Of a stretch of 64,000 bases of DNA, positions 53,090-62,119 are shown piece by piece. The stretch spans positions 1 through 64,000 of the forward strand of contig CAZQYC010000002.1 in assembly GCA_964597495.1 (NCBI GenBank). The letters are read 5' to 3'. This stretch comes from CAZQYC01 sp964597495 (GTDB taxonomy: Bacteria; Pseudomonadota; Gammaproteobacteria; Steroidobacterales; Steroidobacteraceae). A program made the position numbers and the translations under genes. Positions within the stretch are counted from its first letter, which is position 1; every line of letters begins with the position of its first letter. The notes under the pieces are model-generated. The model saw nothing but the letters and a program-made list of their open reading frames with translations. It made no database searches and was not told the DNA's origin.

Positions 53090-54055
53090 TTACATTCGTG
53101 CAAGCCACTCGGAGGAGTACGGCTGGCGAATATCGCGCAACGGCATTTCCCGGCCGCTCGAAACGTCGACAACGGGCAGATCGCGAATCAGCTCGAAGCG
53201 CTCGATCCCACGAGCGAAACACAGACGTCCTTGCGCGTCGCGAGCGTCACGATGCAGCGCCGGGTAAGCTCGAATGTTCCGCAGCCAGGGACGCACGTGT
53301 GCGGCCAATTCCTTGCGTACGAAAAATGCGTTGATGCCGGTCGACGTGGTACCCAAGAATTCGTAACCGCGCTGCTCGCCTAGCAAACGCAGAGCCGCAA
53401 TCGACGCCCCAAAATAGAGGCCGCTGAAATGAGCCGCAAAGCGCGTGAATTCGGGATGATAGGGCACGACGACCGGCGCGGTGTCACCCAAAATGGGATT
53501 GCACTCACACACGACGATAGCCGGTTCCACCGCCGTAATGTTTTTCCATACCCAATAATCATTGCCGTCGATATCGATGGACAGGATGCCGAGCGGCCCG
53601 GTGACGCCGTTCTCGGTCAGCAGCCGATTGATGTTCTCGGCAGTGACGAACGCCTGCGTGGCCGTAAGATCGTATTTCCAGAAAAAAGGCTGCTCGCGCA
53701 GCGCTCGCATATTGTCTTCGCTGCCGTCCAGAACCAATCCACGCCAGCCGCGATTCATCATCAGAAAACGGCAATTGGCTTCGCGAAAGCTTTCCACTCC
53801 GAATTCGACGAAGCATTTGGACGATACCGGCACGTGCGCCGCCAGCCACTCCAGGACGCCGTCTTCACCCCACTGCGAGAACACCCGAAACTCCAGGTCG
53901 GCCAGTGAATCGATCTGCGCATTGCGCGGCAACTGGCGGCAAGCAGTTTGCCCGCCCAGCATTAGCAGCCGCTCCGTCGTCTCGTCTTCAAAAGGCGGGA
54001 CCACGGTGCGGCGCGATTGCTTCCGGCGGCTCAATTTCCGAAGTAGTGACGGCAT
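53090..54055 (-). CDS. FkbM-family methyltransferase
   Basis: 321 residues. SAM-dependent methyltransferase of the FkbM group: SQWGEDGVLEWL, CFVEFGVESFREANCRFLM (SAM site), GWRGLVLDGSEDN, and LSIDIDGNDYWVW. FkbM enzymes O-methylate sugars or macrolides. In a polysaccharide locus it likely methylates a glycan residue. N-terminal 45 residues are basic and unconserved. Confidence 0.85.
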   Translation of the reverse strand: MPSLLRKLSRRKQSRRTVVPPFEDETTERLLMLGGQTACRQLPRNAQIDSLADLEFRVFSQWGEDGVLEWLAAHVPVSSKCFVEFGVESFREANCRFLMMNRGWRGLVLDGSEDNMRALREQPFFWKYDLTATQAFVTAENINRLLTENGVTGPLGILSIDIDGNDYWVWKNITAVEPAIVVCECNPILGDTAPVVVPYHPEFTRFAAHFSGLYFGASIAALRLLGEQRGYEFLGTTSTGINAFFVRKELAAHVRPWLRNIRAYPALHRDARDAQGRLCFARGIERFELIRDLPVVDVSSGREMPLRDIRQPYSSEWLARM

Positions 54056-54090
54056 TTGAACTCCAAGATTCGAAACGATCGCGCCACCAT

Positions 54091-55254
54091 TTAGCCGGCT
54101 CCCGACCCGTGCAGGGCTCCAAGGAACTCATCGGCTGCGCGGCGACGATGAGCGTGGATCCAATCGGGATCGCGAGCCAAATACGGCGCCAGCTTGAGCA
54201 TGCCGAATTCGCGCAACTCGCGCTGCCAACCGTAACGCCCGGCGGTCGTCAACAACGATTGCGCCGCATCCAAATAACGATCCTGGCTGAGCAAATTATG
54301 CGTGATGAGGTTGCAGTAATGCTCGAATCGCACCGCTATCCGCATGCTATGACGCGTCTGCGCGGTCGCGATTCCTTCAGTACACACGGTCGCAATGGCC
54401 AGCGCAATCGTCGCTGGATCCTCGCACGTCATCTCCATGATGCGTTCGGACGGCAGACCGAAATGCTCGAAATCGTGGGCAAACGATGCATACACCGACG
54501 TAGATGCCGACAAGAGCTGCACGATCGGCAAGCACTTGGCAGCCGCGGTGGACGTAGCAGCCACCGTACCGCCGCTGCCCGCACCCACAAACAGCGTGCA
54601 GTGATGCGTAAGCGCAGCCGTCTCGCGCAAGCTCAAGACACCGACATAACGCGAGTTCGGATGATCGAGGCGCATGGGCAGGTGCGTGGAAAACAACACG
54701 CATGCCGACGGCAACCTAGCGTAGAGGTGCCGCGCTATTTCCTGAGCCAACTGCGGCGTTACGAACGACTGCCCGCTCTTGGCGGAACACTCAAATAGAA
54801 TTCGGTGCTCAAACGCGTCGAGCGCGTTTTGACGAACGAAGTCATCGACATTCGCCTGCTCCTCCCGATCGAGCACGATCACGTTTTCGATAGGCACCGT
54901 GATCGGCGCGCCATAGCTCCGCAGGATACTGGGCCGAATCGTACCGTCGTAATACTGAAAATTGTTGGGCCAAATCTGCGACAGATAAACGCGATCGAAC
55001 TCATGGCGGAGCATGCGGCGCACGGCTTCCCGCTCGAACACTCGCCACGCCAGCTCCGCACCGGCCCACTCCGGCATGTCTATTTTCCAAATTTCATCGA
55101 TATGCGGATTGTTTCTAAGCAGACCGGCGCATTGCTCGGAAATCGCCCAGGTAATATGCGCATCGGGATGGTCGTGACGGATCTGCCGCGCCAGAATGGT
55201 AGCGTATAGGCAATCGCCATTCGCACCCAACTGACCCAGCAATATTCTGCGCAC
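54091..55254 (-). CDS. Glycosyltransferase family 9 (heptosyltransferase-like)
   Basis: 387 residues. GT-B type; N-terminus RRILLGQLGANGDCLYATIL resembles ADP-heptose transferases with the GDxL motif, and ITWAISEQCAGLL follows. The C-terminal donor site is CTLFVGAGSGGTVAATSTAA, in place of the FVGNDSG of Waa enzymes. GTG start, 5 nt after the stop of the preceding SDR gene. Donor not certain. Confidence 0.82.
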   Translation of the reverse strand: MRRILLGQLGANGDCLYATILARQIRHDHPDAHITWAISEQCAGLLRNNPHIDEIWKIDMPEWAGAELAWRVFEREAVRRMLRHEFDRVYLSQIWPNNFQYYDGTIRPSILRSYGAPITVPIENVIVLDREEQANVDDFVRQNALDAFEHRILFECSAKSGQSFVTPQLAQEIARHLYARLPSACVLFSTHLPMRLDHPNSRYVGVLSLRETAALTHHCTLFVGAGSGGTVAATSTAAAKCLPIVQLLSASTSVYASFAHDFEHFGLPSERIMEMTCEDPATIALAIATVCTEGIATAQTRHSMRIAVRFEHYCNLITHNLLSQDRYLDAAQSLLTTAGRYGWQRELREFGMLKLAPYLARDPDWIHAHRRRAADEFLGALHGSGAG

Positions 55255-55259
55255 GGCGA

Positions 55260-56201
55260 CTAGCGGCTCGCTTGCGTCGTTCGCGTCAGCTCATCGACGA
55301 TGTCGTGAACGGTACGCTGCGGTTTACGTCCGACTTTCGCCTGCAAGCAGTCCACGGCAACATGAAACGGAGAATTCGGCTTCTGCGGCGGCAGTGATTC
55401 GAGAACGTGCTTCGCGTAGTCCAACCCGTGACGCGCGAACCACTCCTTCACCATCTCACGCGCATACACCGTGGTGCCGGATGCCAACACCAAGTCGTCG
55501 TTGGGTGCGCGTTCGGCAATATCCACGGCTATATCCATAAGCTCCTCCGCCGCAGACCAGTCCATGTAGAAATCCAGCGTTTTCACTTGAATTTGATGAG
55601 CGGGATCGCGGAGCGCTTGCACAAGGCCCGCCGCAAGCGTCGGCAAGAAGTACTCCCGAGTTCGGCGAGGCGACTCGTGATTGAAGAGAATGAGGTTGGC
55701 TGCCGCAACGCCATACACCCGCCGGTAGTAACGGATGAGTTCCAAGGCCGCGATCTTCCCCATGCTGTACAAGCAGGTGGGACGCATCGGGGTGCCCTCA
55801 TCGATACTACCGACGAGAGGCGTGGGAAAAATTTTGGCGGAGTTGGCATATACCAACTTAAGTCCTGGACTCGTCGTGCGCGCATAGTCGAGCACGGTCT
55901 GCGCGGCAACCACGTTCACGGCCATCATCGCCGCAAACACTGGCTCGTAGCGAAATCCGGCCGCGCCGTGAATTGCCGCGACATGAAACACCGCCTCCGG
56001 CCGTTCGGCCGCAAGCAGCGCCAGCAAGCCGGCACGGTCGGTCAAATCGAGCTGCCGATATTGAAAGGCATCGGATGGCAGTACGTAACGGCTGTGGCTC
56101 TGACGACCGATGCCTACCACCGAATACTTGCGTCGCAAGAGCGCTTCGGCCACATAGCTACCATCTTGCCCGTTGACGCCGAGCACCAGCGCTTTAGGCA
56201 T
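55260..56201 (-). CDS. NAD-dependent epimerase/dehydratase, GDP-mannose-dehydratase-like
   Basis: 313 residues from the ATG at 56201; a TTG at 56213 is an alternative. Extended SDR: ALVLGVNGQDGSYVAEALL, which is the GMD-type GxxGQDGSY motif, then YANSAKIFPTPLVG and YSMGKIAALELIRYY with YxxxK. LFNHESPRRTREYFLP is the GMD-like NHESPRR block. It overlaps the upstream C-methyltransferase by 8 nt, so may act on the same sugar. Could be a 4,6-dehydratase or a reductase. Confidence 0.8.
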   Translation of the reverse strand: MPKALVLGVNGQDGSYVAEALLRRKYSVVGIGRQSHSRYVLPSDAFQYRQLDLTDRAGLLALLAAERPEAVFHVAAIHGAAGFRYEPVFAAMMAVNVVAAQTVLDYARTTSPGLKLVYANSAKIFPTPLVGSIDEGTPMRPTCLYSMGKIAALELIRYYRRVYGVAAANLILFNHESPRRTREYFLPTLAAGLVQALRDPAHQIQVKTLDFYMDWSAAEELMDIAVDIAERAPNDDLVLASGTTVYAREMVKEWFARHGLDYAKHVLESLPPQKPNSPFHVAVDCLQAKVGRKPQRTVHDIVDELTRTTQASR

Positions 56202-57522
56202 GCGCGCTTCCAAAGAGCAGCTGCGTTAAGTCTTGGGAAGTTTCCCGGGCGGACTCGAGACTCTCTTTGTCCACCACTTGGATATCCGGCAGCGGAAACA
56301 GCATCTTCGTGCCCGCACGAATGGCGGCGGACTCGCGCTCCAAGAACTCGCGACGGAAATGCCACGGCAACACCAGATAGTAATCGGGTTTCATGGCGCG
56401 CGATTGCTCTTCGGAAACGATCGGGATATTGGTTCCCAGCGTATGCGCGCCGATTTTCGCGGGATTGCGATCGGCCGCGCACTCTACGAACAGACGATCG
56501 ACGCCGTACCATTGCAACAGCACGTTGCCTTTCGTCGAAGCGCCGTAGATATGCACCTTCTCGCCGCGCGCGCGAATATCGAACAACAGTTTCTTAAAAC
56601 GATCGCGTAGCGCATCGACGCGAGCTTGAAAGGTCACGTACGGCTTGTCGGTATCGAGCTCCATTTCGAATTCGCGAATGCGCAGTCGATGCAGGAACGC
56701 CCGATCTTGAGCGTCGCCGGTGACGGAGCTCTGCGCGTGGCATGCGTAGCAGCGAATGCTGCCGCCGTTGATATCGTTGATTTCGGCCTTGAAGATGCGC
56801 AAATTCGCCTTCTTGGCGATGAATTCGAGCACCGACAAACTGTAGTATTCCAGGTGTTCGTGGCAAATCGTGTCGAACGAATTCTGCAGCAGCATGAGCG
56901 GCAAATACGACATCTCGAACACCCACACGCCGTTGGGCTTCAAGAGAGCAGCGATCTCCCGCGCGAACCCGACCGGATCTTCCAGGTCATAGAACATCGC
57001 GATGGACGTCACCACGTCGAAACCGCCTTTGGGCAAGACGGCGCCTGCCTGTTCCGACGGAAATACCGTATTCACGACCTTGACGTCCGCGCCGATCTCG
57101 AGAGCGATATCGGATGGATCAACGCCGTAACGCACCGTGCCTTCAGGGTAGTTAGCGAGCAGCGTGCCGTCGTTGCAGCCGATATCCAACACCGTAAGCG
57201 GACGGCCGGCCACCTGTGCCGTTGCGCTTTCGGCAATCTTGCGTAAGTGACCGCGCATCGTGGCGTTGGTGCCCGAGCGATACCAATAGTTGGCGTAGAG
57301 AATCTCGGGTGGAAACGTATGCGCCAATTGCAGAAGCCCGCAAGCACCTTCGTCGGCAGTAACGTCGCATCGCACCAGCTGCGTGGGCAACTTCCGTGTC
57401 GGCGGCAACAAAACGTCCGGCTTGATGAATGAGCCTTGCAAGAATTGATCGCCCAAGTCTATGACGGGCTTGAGTTGATGCGAGCCGCATACGCGGCAGG
57501 TTTGGCGATACTTGGGATGCAA
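56194..57522 (-). CDS. Sugar C-methyltransferase (zinc-binding, TylCIII/NovU type)
   Basis: 442 residues. N-terminal zinc-binding part with CRVCG and later RCDVTADEGACGLLQL; SAM-binding VLDIGCNDGTLLANYP; catalytic-region DTICHEHLEYYSL, matching the EHxxYYS motif of sugar C-methyltransferases. C-terminal GxYGASxKGN-like HIYGASTKGNVLLQW. These enzymes C3-methylate 4-keto deoxysugars. Next to an SDR, so the pair may make a branched sugar for this polymer. Confidence 0.88.
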   Translation of the reverse strand: MHPKYRQTCRVCGSHQLKPVIDLGDQFLQGSFIKPDVLLPPTRKLPTQLVRCDVTADEGACGLLQLAHTFPPEILYANYWYRSGTNATMRGHLRKIAESATAQVAGRPLTVLDIGCNDGTLLANYPEGTVRYGVDPSDIALEIGADVKVVNTVFPSEQAGAVLPKGGFDVVTSIAMFYDLEDPVGFAREIAALLKPNGVWVFEMSYLPLMLLQNSFDTICHEHLEYYSLSVLEFIAKKANLRIFKAEINDINGGSIRCYACHAQSSVTGDAQDRAFLHRLRIREFEMELDTDKPYVTFQARVDALRDRFKKLLFDIRARGEKVHIYGASTKGNVLLQWYGVDRLFVECAADRNPAKIGAHTLGTNIPIVSEEQSRAMKPDYYLVLPWHFRREFLERESAAIRAGTKMLFPLPDIQVVDKESLESARETSQDLTQLLFGSAHA

Positions 57523-57612
57523 GTTTGCCTCCGAGAATTAGCAGGACTCGACGTCGCGGTACAAGATATCGTGGCCTATCGTGACAGGGGGGACCGCGAA
57601 TTCGGCGGCATC

Positions 57613-58347
57613 TTACACTACAGCCCGAACCAATTCGTCTATTCGTCGTCTGAGCTTCGCGCGCCGTTCGTCAGTGCCACGAGACTCACGGAGCATCTCG
57701 ACAAATGCCTCCCCCAGATTCGCGGCGCGTTCGAACTCACGCAATCGCGATTCGATCTCCCGGCGGACCGCATTGAGCGCCTTCAACTCCGCACGTACCC
57801 CGTTAAGCGCTTCGCTCGGCGCAACCGCGCCTGCCAATGCCAGCGTCAGCTCATCGTATTCCTCTCTCAATGTCCGCGTCTCTCCGTCGGATGCGCTCGC
57901 AAGCTCAAGCTCCAACCAAGTGAGCCTGTCGATCGCCTCAGCCACCGAAACTCCGGCGCGAATAATCGGCTCCGCTCGCCTAGAGGACGCAAGCGTCGAT
58001 GACTGGCCGCGAATGGATGCTTCCGCCTGCGCCAGTCTCTCGATCGCAACGGAGTACAACGTTCGGAAGGCCCTGCGCTTATTGGCCTCCGATGCCCAAC
58101 CGTGTTCGATTGCGTCCCACTCCCGCAACCATCGGTCGACTCCGCTCTCGCCATACCGGCGGCACCGATCCTCCAAGGTTGCAAGACGTGCTTGCAACCC
58201 GTCGCCGCATTCGCGTTCGACTTGCCGTAGATCGCGCAGATTCGCCCGTAACAGTTGCAAATGCTGGCCGGCGATCGCCGTACCGCCGATCAGCTTAGCG
58301 ACCGACCGGCGCACTTCGCGCACTACTTGTTTGGGTTTGATCTTCAT
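57613..58347 (-). CDS. Hypothetical coiled-coil protein in the polysaccharide locus
   Basis: 244 residues from the ATG at 58347. Almost entirely helical with heptad-like Leu/Ala patterns (AELKALNAVRREIESRLREF, LRANLRDLRQVERECGDGL), few Gly or Pro, strongly charged, no signal peptide or membrane segment. I do not recognise a family. It starts 20 nt after the preceding GT2 gene's stop. It could be a cytoplasmic scaffold or a length-controlling partner of a transferase, by analogy only. The opposite strand has an open 300-residue frame, Ser/Arg-rich and unlike a protein. Confidence 0.65.
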   Translation of the reverse strand: MKIKPKQVVREVRRSVAKLIGGTAIAGQHLQLLRANLRDLRQVERECGDGLQARLATLEDRCRRYGESGVDRWLREWDAIEHGWASEANKRRAFRTLYSVAIERLAQAEASIRGQSSTLASSRRAEPIIRAGVSVAEAIDRLTWLELELASASDGETRTLREEYDELTLALAGAVAPSEALNGVRAELKALNAVRREIESRLREFERAANLGEAFVEMLRESRGTDERRAKLRRRIDELVRAVV

Positions 58348-58367
58348 GGAATCGCCGCACGACCAAG

Positions 58368-59612
58368 TTACGAAGAAAGCGACAACCGTTCCTTGCACTC
58401 GAGCAATGGCTCATCACCCCCTGCCTGCTCCAACCGAAGCCAAGGTGGAACGTTCGCTCCGCGAAGATCGGCATGCAACGTGATACCCAAGCCGATCTGT
58501 AGCTGGCGCGCGGCCCATATCGTCCGAAAATCGAAGCTGCGAATGCGAATGCTCCGCTTTGCATTCGCGCTCAGGTCCAACTTAATAGCGGCCCAAGTAA
58601 GCAACATGTTGCGAGCGCGTCGCAGCGATTGGCGCAATTCGCGACGACGCCTGTAGAAAGCCAACCGTACCCGTATTGCTTGCCAAGGCCAGATACGCAT
58701 GCGGGATGGACCGACAGTCCACCAAGCAAACGTCGGCTTTCCACGTTGCCGCGAAAATCCGTCCATCTCCAGCATGCCGCTTGCAAAGAAATAATCGGCC
58801 TTCGGCAATCCCTCCCACCATATCGGGGTCGTTCCGGCGAGCCTGCGATACCACACATCCTCGACAAACAGGTCGACCTCACCGAGCAGGCGCTCGATGG
58901 CAGATTCCAGAGCGGCGAGCGCTTTCACGCCGCGCGCTTCGAGCACCGGAACAATCTTCGGCATCAGGTTGACGAAGATGCGCTCGATCTGCCCGCTGCC
59001 GCCCGCCTCATTGGTGCGGCTGTCGCCATGCAGACGATAATCCACCAGCGCCTCTGGAACGTAAACGTAGTGCGCCATTCCATACGCGCCCACGCAGAAA
59101 CGCACGTCATCCGCAAAATCGCGTGCGCTAAATCCGTCAAGCCGTCTCGCCAACTCAGTGGTTGCGGCAAAGGGCACGCCGAGGGAATCGACGCTTAAGA
59201 GCCGCGACAAATCGAACGAACCGCGCCGATAGACGTTTACGTACCGACCGCGCTCGTCGATCGTCCGCATATCGCAATATCCCAGAGACAGCGGATGCTC
59301 CGCCAATACCTCACGCATGCGGCGCACATAGGAAGAATGCAGGTTGTTGTCGGTATGCACATAGGAAAAGTCGCGCCCGACCGCCCGCTCAAGCATCCAA
59401 TTCAAACAGGACCCCGGGTCCATACGCTCTGCAATGTGGTGAAACCGAATGCGCGGATCCGCGAACCGACGCATGACCTGCGGCGTGTCGTCCGTTGAGT
59501 TATCGACGATCCACAATTCCCAGTTGGGATCGTCCTGAGCGAGCACGCTCTGCACAGCCTCCGCGATATAGTGAGACTGATTGTAGGAAGGCATTAACAG
59601 CAGAAAGGGCAT
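58368..59612 (-). CDS. Glycosyltransferase family 2
   Basis: 414 residues from the ATG at 59612; upstream frame-open sequence lacks family similarity. FLLLMPSYNQSHYIAEAVQSVLAQ, ELWIVDNSTDDTP, FSYVHTDNNLHSSYV. C-terminal 130 residues are a basic extension with RARNMLLTWAAIKLD. No membrane helix. Specificity unknown. Confidence 0.85.
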   Translation of the reverse strand: MPFLLLMPSYNQSHYIAEAVQSVLAQDDPNWELWIVDNSTDDTPQVMRRFADPRIRFHHIAERMDPGSCLNWMLERAVGRDFSYVHTDNNLHSSYVRRMREVLAEHPLSLGYCDMRTIDERGRYVNVYRRGSFDLSRLLSVDSLGVPFAATTELARRLDGFSARDFADDVRFCVGAYGMAHYVYVPEALVDYRLHGDSRTNEAGGSGQIERIFVNLMPKIVPVLEARGVKALAALESAIERLLGEVDLFVEDVWYRRLAGTTPIWWEGLPKADYFFASGMLEMDGFSRQRGKPTFAWWTVGPSRMRIWPWQAIRVRLAFYRRRRELRQSLRRARNMLLTWAAIKLDLSANAKRSIRIRSFDFRTIWAARQLQIGLGITLHADLRGANVPPWLRLEQAGGDEPLLECKERLSLSS

Positions 59613-59641
59613 ACTGCGCTCAAGTTGACGAGCTTGGTCGT

Positions 59642-61009
59642 TCACACGGTGGCTCTTTGCGCAAAACCACAGATATCCTCGGCAACATCGCTCCATTTTC
59701 GGAGGCGCGAACCGGCTATCTGCGATTCGCGGTTCTGCAGAAAAGCGCGATCGGCCAGCAACTTCAAAATTGCGCTTTTGATGTCGTCTACGCTGTTGGG
59801 ATCCACGTACTCGATCAAGTCTCCGCAGACTTCGGGGATCGACGTGCCGTTAGACGCCACGCAATACTTCCCGAACCATGCCGCTTCGCCAACCGGCAGA
59901 CCCCAGCCTTCGTACGTGCTGGGGAATACCGTGAATAGACAATTTTGATAGAGCCACGCCACTTCCTTGTCCGACGGCGAATTAAGAACGATCACTAGTT
60001 TCGCCAATGCCTCGTCCGCCGCGAGCAACGCCTGAAATCGATCGCTTCCCTTGCCGAACTTGCCGGCGAACACCAGCGTCGGTATATCGGGCGATCGTTC
60101 GGAGTGGAGTTGGTGCCACACTTTCAAAAGTATCAAGGCATTTTTTCGATGTTCGATAGTGCCGATGCACAGCACAAAACGAGTCTTCGCCAGTTCGACC
60201 AGCAGCGGCGACGGCTCCACTCTTGAGATTCGATCGAAACCGGTAAATTCATGAGCGAGCGGAATCGCCGTCACTTCCGGATCGAAGCCGCGGCCTTTCG
60301 CGTACTCCCGCAAATCACGAACCGTCCACTTCGAAATACCGATAAACCTGTCGGCGTAGCGGAAAGCCGCATCGAGCCACGCCTTGTACGCGGCAGGCTC
60401 CTTGGGGGCATAGTATTCCGGATGCACGATGGGAATGAGGTCGTAGACCAGCTGTACGACGCTGCCGCCTCGATCGCGATGACTTTGCGCGAATTCCCAC
60501 ACTTTAGGATGCAGCCATGTCGATCCCATGCATAGATAACAGGCGCCGTCCGGCAAGCGATCGATCTTCGTCGTGCGCAGCGCCGCTTGCGGCGGTTGCC
60601 GATTCGATTTCACCGCGAGACCGAGTTTTTGCAAACGCCTTGGCCACAGTAAAGCCGAGATGTATATGTCGATTTTCTTCAGTACGCGTAGCCATTTGCG
60701 GTTGTTGTAGTAACGCAGATAGCTCTTCACTTGAGCTTTTCCGGGAAACCTGGCGGAGGGCTTCGACATGCCGATATCTCGTAGAAATTGATCCGCGTCG
60801 AATTCGCCGATGTCCGTGCGCTCTGCGGGGTCGAACTCGAAAGTCGCTTTCTTGGCGTCATCGAAATAGGCGCAGCGAATGACTGCACCGCCATATTTGC
60901 GCGCCAATAAATCGATGACGTTCAACTGCACTCGCTGAATACCAGTTACCCTGCTATAGCGCGCCGCAAAGTAAACGATATCCGAAACGTCGAAATAGAT
61001 TCTCGTCAA
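59642..61009 (-). CDS. Glycosyltransferase family 4 (GT-B)
   Basis: 455 residues from a TTG with GGAG 6 nt upstream. N-terminal RIYFDVSDIVYFAARYSRVTG, and the donor domain with ExxxxxxxE in FPSTYEGWGLPVGEAAWFG; FVLCIGTIEHRKNALILLKVW is typical of GT4 retaining enzymes such as mannosyltransferases. Divergent from gmd. Donor probably a nucleotide hexose, unknown. Confidence 0.88.
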   Translation of the reverse strand: MTRIYFDVSDIVYFAARYSRVTGIQRVQLNVIDLLARKYGGAVIRCAYFDDAKKATFEFDPAERTDIGEFDADQFLRDIGMSKPSARFPGKAQVKSYLRYYNNRKWLRVLKKIDIYISALLWPRRLQKLGLAVKSNRQPPQAALRTTKIDRLPDGACYLCMGSTWLHPKVWEFAQSHRDRGGSVVQLVYDLIPIVHPEYYAPKEPAAYKAWLDAAFRYADRFIGISKWTVRDLREYAKGRGFDPEVTAIPLAHEFTGFDRISRVEPSPLLVELAKTRFVLCIGTIEHRKNALILLKVWHQLHSERSPDIPTLVFAGKFGKGSDRFQALLAADEALAKLVIVLNSPSDKEVAWLYQNCLFTVFPSTYEGWGLPVGEAAWFGKYCVASNGTSIPEVCGDLIEYVDPNSVDDIKSAILKLLADRAFLQNRESQIAGSRLRKWSDVAEDICGFAQRATV

Positions 61010-61117
61010 ATAAATCTCCGGAAAGCGGATTTAGCCGGGCCGAGCAACAGTGCTATTATTTTTGCATACCTTTAACTTTGACGACTCTGGGAATAATAAC
61101 GTGAGTGCGCCATCTCG

Positions 61118-62074
61118 ATGAAGGCATTAATTTGCGGCGTGTCCGGTCAAGACGGCAGCTACCTTGCCAAGTTGCTGCTGGAAAAAGGTTACGAGGTGGT
61201 CGGAACCGCCCGCGACGCACAGACCGCTCTCCTGTCGAACCACCGACTCGTCGGCATCCACGGACGCGTTCGCATGGAATCGATGGCGACGCACGATTTT
61301 CGCAGCGTCCTGCAAGTGATGAATAAATATCTTCCCGATGAGGTATACAACTTATCGGGCCAAAGTTCGGTGGGACTTTCTTTCGACCAGCCGGTGGAGA
61401 CGCTGGATAGCATCATTCAAGGAACGGTCAACCTCCTGGAAGCGATTCGTTTTTTGGGAGCCCCCATCCGTTTTTATAATGCCGGATCCAGCGAATGCTT
61501 CGGCAACACCGAAGCGCGGGGCGCGACGGAGGACGATGCGTTCCGCCCGCGTAGTCCCTACGCGGTTGCCAAGGCCGCTGCATTCTGGCTGGTGGCAAAC
61601 TATCGGGAAGCCTATCGTCTACACGCGAGTACCGGCATTCTCTTCAATCACGAGTCGCCCTTGCGTCCGGCGAGATTCGTGACTCGCAAAATCGTGGCGA
61701 CCGCCTGCCGAATCGCCAAGGGAAGCGACGAAATACTGCGGCTCGGCAACGTGAAAATTCGCCGCGACTGGGGCTGGGCCCCCGAGTACGTGGAGGCAAT
61801 GTGGCGCATGCTGCAACAACCCGCTGCGGACGATTTCGTCGTCGCCACCGGGGAAAGCCACTCCCTATTGGAATTTGGCCAAGAAGTATTTCGCCAACTG
61901 CAATTGGACTGGCAGAACCATATTGAGATCTCGGACACCCTCTTTCGACCCACCGATATCGCGGAAGGAAAAGGCAATGCGTCGAAGGCCGAGCGGGTAC
62001 TGGGCTGGAAAGCCACGCTAAAAATGAAGGACGTGGTGGCGCGAATGATCGAGGCGGAACAACCCGATCTTTAG
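61118..62074 (+). CDS. gmd: GDP-mannose 4,6-dehydratase
   Basis: 318 residues, the short-type GMD. ALICGVSGQDGSYLAKLLL cofactor site, NLSGQSSVGLSFDQP, NAGSSECFGNTEARG and YAVAKAAAFWLVANYREAY with YxxxK. LFNHESPLRPARFVTRKI matches the family. Makes GDP-4-keto-6-deoxy-D-mannose, precursor of rhamnose, fucose, perosamine or others. No fcl or rmd gene was found beside it in the window. Confidence 0.9.
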   Translation: MKALICGVSGQDGSYLAKLLLEKGYEVVGTARDAQTALLSNHRLVGIHGRVRMESMATHDFRSVLQVMNKYLPDEVYNLSGQSSVGLSFDQPVETLDSIIQGTVNLLEAIRFLGAPIRFYNAGSSECFGNTEARGATEDDAFRPRSPYAVAKAAAFWLVANYREAYRLHASTGILFNHESPLRPARFVTRKIVATACRIAKGSDEILRLGNVKIRRDWGWAPEYVEAMWRMLQQPAADDFVVATGESHSLLEFGQEVFRQLQLDWQNHIEISDTLFRPTDIAEGKGNASKAERVLGWKATLKMKDVVARMIEAEQPDL

Positions 62075-62119
62075 CCTCCCACTTGGTCGACGCACCGCAT
62101 CGTTAACGCCGTATATCCC

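Noticed and set aside
57581..58483. 300-codon plus-strand frame opposite the coiled-coil gene
   Set aside because: Ser/Arg/Ala composition typical of a reverse-complement frame; the minus frame fits between neighbouring genes and has helical periodicity.
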